64,000 nucleotides of DNA from contig JXTC01000083.1 of assembly GCA_002914845.1 (NCBI GenBank), forward strand, positions 599,475 to 663,474. The letters are read 5' to 3'. Below the pieces are notes generated by a model. It was not told the origin of the DNA and ran no database searches. It was given only the letters and a program-made list of their open reading frames with translations. Every line of letters begins with the position of its first letter. Within the stretch, counting starts at the first letter, position 1. This DNA comes from Trema orientale. Taxonomy: Eukaryota; Streptophyta; Magnoliopsida; Rosales; Cannabaceae. Positions 58,516-64,000 of the stretch are shown one piece after another. Position numbers and translations under genes: made by a program.

Positions 58516-61500
58516 AACGATCAATTAATAGCTACGTACTCCTGCTCTACTTCTTTTCTTTTTTCTTTTTTTTCCCTCTTTCTGCACAGGCTTATCAAGT
58601 CTGCTATTATTCTCTATTTAGATTGATATATGTGATTACGGATATGGGCTAGCTAGCCTCTTTCTTTCCTTTTTTTTTTTTTTTTTTTTTGGGTTTTTGG
58701 GTCTCAAACTCCAAGTTCCAGGAAAAAGGCAGGAAAGAAGAAAGAAGGAGAGCCCCCAAAGTGACAAGAGAAAGAAAGAAAGAAAGAGGAGATAGAGAGA
58801 GAGAGAAGAAGTGGCAAAGTGGGTATGGGACTCGTTGATCCAAAGGACTTTTTCCTCTTACTTTCTTTTGTTTTTGTTTTTGCTCTCTCTCTTACTAGCT
58901 TATATGTCGCTTGTGGTCCGCCACACCCACATCTGTTTTGTAATAAGTTCTCTTTATTTCTTTTCTAGCCCAATGTTTGTGCCGAATTAAAACTATTGGA
59001 CAAAGAGAGGAGAAGAAGAGAAATTATTGGATGTGGGAATAATGGGAATGAAAGCTTGGCGTTATAAGAGGCAAACAAAAAATAAATATCATAATACCTA
59101 TCGATCCTCAAGGAAAGGTGGGACCGATGCTTAAGAAGTCAATTGTAGGAACACCCAACTATTACAATCCACGACTACAATTGTTTTCTTTTTTTTTTTT
59201 TCTTTTTTTTTCTTTTTTTTTTTTTTTGTAGCCAGTGGGCTCCACACGCGCGGACAAATTCTAACTTCGTTTTGACAAACATAAGGTAGACGAATTCAAC
59301 CATCTTATATCATATCAAGAGGCAATTTTCACCACCAGAAAAAAAAGGAAAAAATGAAAAAGCCGTTTATTACCACCTTGTTACTGTTGGGTATTAATTT
59401 TTCGTATTTCTCTATTATAACATGCTACTTCTTTCATCTTTCGCGATTATATCTGAGACCGTATATCTTGGAGTCTTGGACCGTCCAGAAAAAAAGAAAT
59501 TTATAAGAGAGTAGAACTGACATACTCGTATTTCATACCACAAATAATACGACATAACTTTTGACTTTATTACGTGTTCATACGGTGTACGTTTCATATT
59601 AGTAATCCTAAAAGTGTTACAGCCAGCTCATGAGCACATAGGATATTGCATACTAACGTAGTAACTAATACACGTTTTTCTAGAAGGAAAATCTATATCG
59701 CGATTCATTATGTGGTGTTGGTTACTGTTAACCCAAAAAAAAAAAGCTTGACAACTGATCCAGTGAGGGATTTCGGTTGAAACTGTCTTACAAAGCTTGA
59801 CAAGTGTAAATACCAGTTTCTCATTTCCCATATTGAGGGCGTCAAGTCAAACAAATTGTTGTGCGTGTTAATTATTTAGTGAGTTGAAGGTAAAAATGAA
59901 AATGACTGAATATATTCAGATAGATACGCAAAAATGATGACAATATGTTCGTTGATCCTTTCAGGAAAAAAAAAAAAAGAGTCGGCCGGTGTCTTGATGA
60001 GGAAGTATCCACGTTATGTTCGTTGGAATTGGTAATAGGTAGAAGTATATGAAGTATTTTCAGTCAATGGCTTTCCTCTGGGGAAATAATAAATTTTTTT
60101 TAAGCAGATTAAGTCAACGTACACATGCATGATGCTTTTATTTATGCATTGAAGAAGTCTAGAGATGTAGTAATGTACTGATGAACTAGTTCAATCCATA
60201 TACTTCATTTATAAGGAACAATTGAAAAACCAGGAAGAAAAGGTCAATTACATTCTGGGCTGTTTGGTAACCACTTATTTAAACAGTTTTTTGTTTTTTT
60301 AATCAAAAAAGAGGAAATATTTTTCAAAAGTATGTTTGGTAAAACTAACTTTTGTTTTTCGTTTTTTTAATTTGACAACAAAATTTTTAAAATTTTGAAA
60401 ACAAAAATTTCTTACTTTCAAAATTTTTTTAAATAATTTTATAGAAATACTAGTATCAAAATTTAAATATATCTAGACTCACATCACCATTTCTCTTAAT
60501 TTTCTCTCTCATCACTATTTCTCTTGTCATTATCTCTCTAGCCCTATGTTAAAGTGGTATTTTTCTAAATATTTTTAAAGATGTATTTTTCAAAATAAAA
60601 ATTTTAAAAGTGGTATTTTTCAAAATCTAATTGTAAAATTTGGTAAATTTTTTCAAAAGTGTCCCAAAATATTTAGAAAAATATCACTTTTTAAAGTTTT
60701 ATTTTGACAAATATCACTTATGAAGTTTATTTAGATAAAGTCCACTTTTGCTTTCTCCTATTTTCTCCTTCCTTTTTCCTTTATTACTCTCCTTTTTATT
60801 TTCACTTTCAAAAGTAAAAAGTGCTAGTTATCAAATATGAATTTATTTTTTTATTTTAGAAAACAAAAGGTAGAACATTGTTACCAAACACATTTTTGTT
60901 TTTGAAATGCAAAAAACAAAATAAGAAAAAATGTTTTCATTTTTGTGTTTAAAAAAATAAAAAATAAAAATGTTACCAAACAGCACCAAATTACCAACAT
61001 TCCTCAATATAATTAAGAGAAATAGTCCTGCTACATAACTAGACTGTGTATTTTTAGGCAGTTTGGGATTACATATTTCTGAAACAGCAGGGGGGGAAAA
61101 AAAATCGCCCAACCTGCCAAAAACCGCGTGACTGGATAAACAAACTGCCATGTACCTATAAATGTAAAATAAAGTTCAAACTTGGCATAATATATACAGG
61201 TACAGATTTAATTTCATGACTGCTTTCAAAAAAAAAAAATTCATGACTTAATCTTAATTTAAACGCGCCTCAAATTTTATATGTTTTTTTTTTAAACTTC
61301 TTTATATTTCGAAAAATGGTCTGAAAAAGAAAAGGAGGAGGTAAGAAAAGATGTTCAATCTGCAATTGTCCGGGCCCCGTTGTTCACCCCTTACTAAATT
61401 ATAATTAATAGTTTTGATTTGAATTTAGAAGCAATACTTCTTTTCACATGTAGAATATTAAGCACTTAGTACGTACTGTTTGATGTCATTTAGGCATATA

Positions 61501-62948
61501 AATAATTGTCTTGCTAGTGACGTATATTCAACGAGGATTCACTATATATCTCGGATTTTTTTTTTTTTTTGAAAAGTCTATACATCTCAAAGTTAAGATC
61601 ATGTTTTAAAGGTATTGGCAAAAGAATACATATTTTAAGAATCTTTAATATTCGAGAGAGAGAGAAAGAACAATAAAAAAATCAAAGTAAAAAGTCAGTA
61701 TAAACTATAACCCCAGCCATTTAAGAGTTTTTAGAATGTTTTTTATGGCTAGGTACTCTCCAGTCTCCACCCTTCTCTCTCACTCTCTCTCTCTCTCTCT
61801 CTGTAGATGAAAATGACCTCAACAAATTGAAAACAGATGGCTACATGGCGAGTCAAACTAGACTTTTTTGGCCTTTTTCCATTCATATACAGAAAATCCA
61901 CTCCCTCTTTCACTATTTAATGAATAAAATATTTTCTTCTTTTATATATTCTTTCCAGCGAGGCTGCTTTCTTTTTTATTTATTATTACTCATTTTCGAG
62001 TGGATGGAGTCTGCTTCAATTTCATATCATATATGTCTATCCATTTAATTAAATAAAAATATCGGTTAAAAATATTCGATGACATGTGCAGTATTGATGA
62101 TTAGGGTCTCCATCACCAGCTATCTACACTTATCTATTTAATTTGGAGTAGTATTCACGGTAATATTGTCGTTAAATTAATGAATCTCTACCATACTGCG
62201 TTACATTTTTTACTTAAGCAAAGAAGACTAAAGTTCAGCCACTAGTAAAATTCAACTGCAATTGAGACAGTAGCTGAACCTGATTTTTGACACATCTTCT
62301 AACAGCTAATCGATAATTTAATAGAACCATATAATTTTTTAAAAAATAATAGTAATAATTGTAATTATTGGGAAAAAAATTAAGTTTCCAATCAAGAAGT
62401 TTTATGCTTTCTCCAATTTAATCCGGTGTTGGTTCTAAGAAACAAGAGTATAGATGGAAATCTATATTCGGGTTTAGCATACTTATGTGTAGATTTGTCT
62501 GTCTAAGGGGCCAACAATTAATTAATCCGCCAGCCATATACTTTTGCCAGCTAGTACATTCATATTACTTTTGGACTGGGTATAATGAAAAAACAGATCT
62601 CTGAAACCAAACAAATAATGTTCTATATACGAGTCTATGACAATATCAAAAGAAAAAGAAAAGAAGGTGATTCAAGGACTTTGGAATCCATGCGTTGAAA
62701 AAAAGAAAAAAAAAAAAAAAAAAAAAGCTCCCCATTTCCCACATAGTCCTCTGAGAAGTACCAGACAAGAATTTAAGAGGAAGGGAGGTCCACGATTTCT
62801 TCATGATACAGATCCCATAATCACACCTGTAAGTGGACTGGTCATTCATCATTCATCAATCCATAATCCACGTCTACATAATATGGTCGGCCTAATACCA
62901 TTTTATTATTTTTATAAAGATTTTCTTTAGGTTAACTGCCACTTATTA
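58516..62948. other. Spacer right of the kinase pair
   Basis: About 4.4 kb without a recognised gene. It starts with the probable leader and promoter of kinase copy B, where CT/GA-rich stretches (58545-58575, 58720-58810) and a T run (58670-58690) lie. Further polypyrimidine runs are at 59185-59228. A MITE-like element occupies 60257-60987. A CT run lies at 61772-61802 and an A run at 62708-62725. Confidence 0.45.
60257..60987. mobile_element. MITE-like element with GCTGTTTGGTAAC ends
   Basis: The left end GGGCTGTTTGGTAACC and the reverse complement of the right end GGTGCTGTTTGGTAAC agree over about 13 bp. The inside is rich in A/T runs and sub-repeats around ATTTTTCAAAA. Such GTTTGGTAAC ends are common among plant hAT-type MITEs. 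I could not define the target duplication. Confidence 0.5.
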
Positions 62949-63182
62949 TTAATTACAGCCCACGCCACGAGAAACATGCCCACCAGACTTCGTAGGAAAC
63001 ATCGTACTACTCTCTCTCTTTCTTATATCCCCAGCTAGAGCCGCAGTTAACTTTGGCTCTTTCCGGAGAACATTCACATTGCACACTCTGGTTCCGGTTC
63101 TGCCGCCCACTAAGACAAACTTGGCCATAATTATTAAGAAGAGAAGAGAGATTGCTACAAACACTCTTTCACATTTTAACAC
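62949..63182 (-). CDS. Candidate small secreted peptide precursor (77 aa), family not recognised
   Basis: A single-exon reading frame encodes MLKCERVFVAISLLFLIIMAKFVL..., a clear hydrophobic signal peptide of about 24 residues. It is followed by a basic, Gly- and Ser-containing region with two Cys and a conserved-looking C-terminus (KSGGHVSRGVGCN). Plant peptide hormone precursors have this design: signal peptide, variable middle and short functional C-terminus. I do not recognise the end as CLE, CEP, RGF, IDA or PIP. The base composition is less AT-rich than its surroundings, which favours coding. It could still be a chance frame or the last exon of something larger. Confidence 0.4.
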   Translation of the reverse strand: MLKCERVFVAISLLFLIIMAKFVLVGGRTGTRVCNVNVLRKEPKLTAALAGDIRKRESSTMFPTKSGGHVSRGVGCN

Positions 63183-64000
63183 ATATTTATTCCACCAAAA
63201 TATAACTTCTCACGTTTTAACGACACAACAGATAATAAAATGTCGTGTCGTGTAGTGAACGATAAGATTGTAATAGTTCCTGTTAATTACGAAAAGAACC
63301 AAGCCTTAAAACATTTTCTTATTCGTTTTTCTGCTTTGTTTTGTTTTGTTTCGACATAATTTCTTTCCTTTCCTACTGGGAAGGGGAAGCATACTTTTTA
63401 ACATGTCCGCTGAATGGGTTCCTCACTAGTACGACACACAGGACTGTCACTCTTTGCCCCAACAGAAATGCTTTACCAATATACTAGGTCAGCTTTCTTG
63501 CTGGGCACAAGAACACACAACTAAATTGGGCCCCGCAACTCGACTCCCTGGATTTCAACGTCATATTTTGTAATCGAAAGAAGTTACAACCATACAACAA
63601 TTACTCCCATGAGTAGTTTTGGTGCGAAAATAAATTAATAAAATATTGCCTTATCATTCTGTATATAGTCTTATAGTCCTACATTTGAGTTTTGAATTGA
63701 TAAACTAATAATATCTTGAGACAAGCATGGTTTTTCATCTCTTTATAATCACGATTAAGAGCAGTTGAGGATCTCGTTACCTGAGAGATGCTTACTTTAT
63801 GTATCATCAAAACGCCACAAATCCAAACCCAAATAAAATATATACAAGTAAATTTTCTTTACATACCCATCCTCAGATGCAGACATATGACCCTGGTATT
63901 CAGAATTTATTCTCTTGGCCGTGACTATAAACCTGCAAGCACGTAAAAGAAGAACCGAGTATTAGTAGGGAAAACCTTTTATTTTCCTTTTTCTGATCAA
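63183..64000. other. Right-edge spacer
   Basis: No gene can be supported. On the minus strand a stretch near 63870-63935 is bounded by TTGCAG and GTATGT and stays open in one frame, so it could be an exon of a gene running past the window, but it is too short to judge. TATTTTGG and similar AT-rich stretches lie upstream of the peptide candidate. Confidence 0.35.

Noticed and set aside
63870-63935. Exon-like stretch on the minus strand between TTGCAG and GTATGT
   Set aside because: Only about 20 codons, no family recognised, and no partner exon visible in the window.
1-64000. CRISPR arrays, bacterial operons or prophage-like content
   Set aside because: No spacer-repeat arrays or bacterial gene organisation; all main genes have plant-type introns.

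Overview
The window is nuclear DNA from a flowering plant, most likely a eudicot. It is AT-rich, its genes are intron-rich, and it carries small DNA transposons and tRNA-derived SINEs. All main gene products belong to plant families. I cannot name the genus. Exon coordinates were read by hand from splice sites and reading frame, with no alignment software.

Layout. (1) 1-4024: left flank of the first catalase, with an exon-like fragment, a MITE, a locally amplified repeat and promoter sites. (2) 4025-28339: three catalase genes in direct tandem on the + strand, all with eight coding exons of matching size and phase. Gene 1 (4025-8883) resembles the Arabidopsis CAT3 class. Gene 2 (13265-16461) and gene 3 (25582-28339) resemble the CAT1/CAT2 class. 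The spacers hold duplicated flanks, MITEs, a SINE and a CACTA-type element. (3) 29523-41986, minus strand: one NPC1-type sterol transporter gene, modelled as 39 coding exons and 1307 residues; its first intron needs a GC donor and contains a 38-base assembly gap. (4) 42060-53024: a gene-poor spacer with a 957-bp MULE-type element, a SINE, two more MITE-like elements and a tandem duplication. (5) 53025-58515, minus strand: two tandem receptor-like cytoplasmic kinase genes (RLCK-VII/PBL type) with six exons each at the same positions. (6) 58516-64000: mostly spacer, with a candidate small secreted peptide gene at 62949-63182 on the minus strand.

How the genes relate. The catalases remove H2O2 in peroxisomes. 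NPC1 moves sterols out of the vacuolar/endosomal lumen. The two kinases look like acylated, membrane-attached immune or developmental signalling kinases. Nothing suggests that the three groups form one pathway; they are neighbours, two of which expanded by tandem duplication.

Most interesting. Catalase gene 3 keeps all active-site residues, but a net 31-bp deletion relative to gene 2 removed the conserved C-terminal PSI end, and QKL has become QEL. It may therefore be a catalase with altered peroxisomal import. Other leads are the changes beside the heme ligand in gene 1, flanks showing that genes 1 and 2 descend from a roughly 9-kb duplicated unit, a pair of intronic MITEs with 9-bp target duplications, and coding microsatellites at the same place in both kinases.
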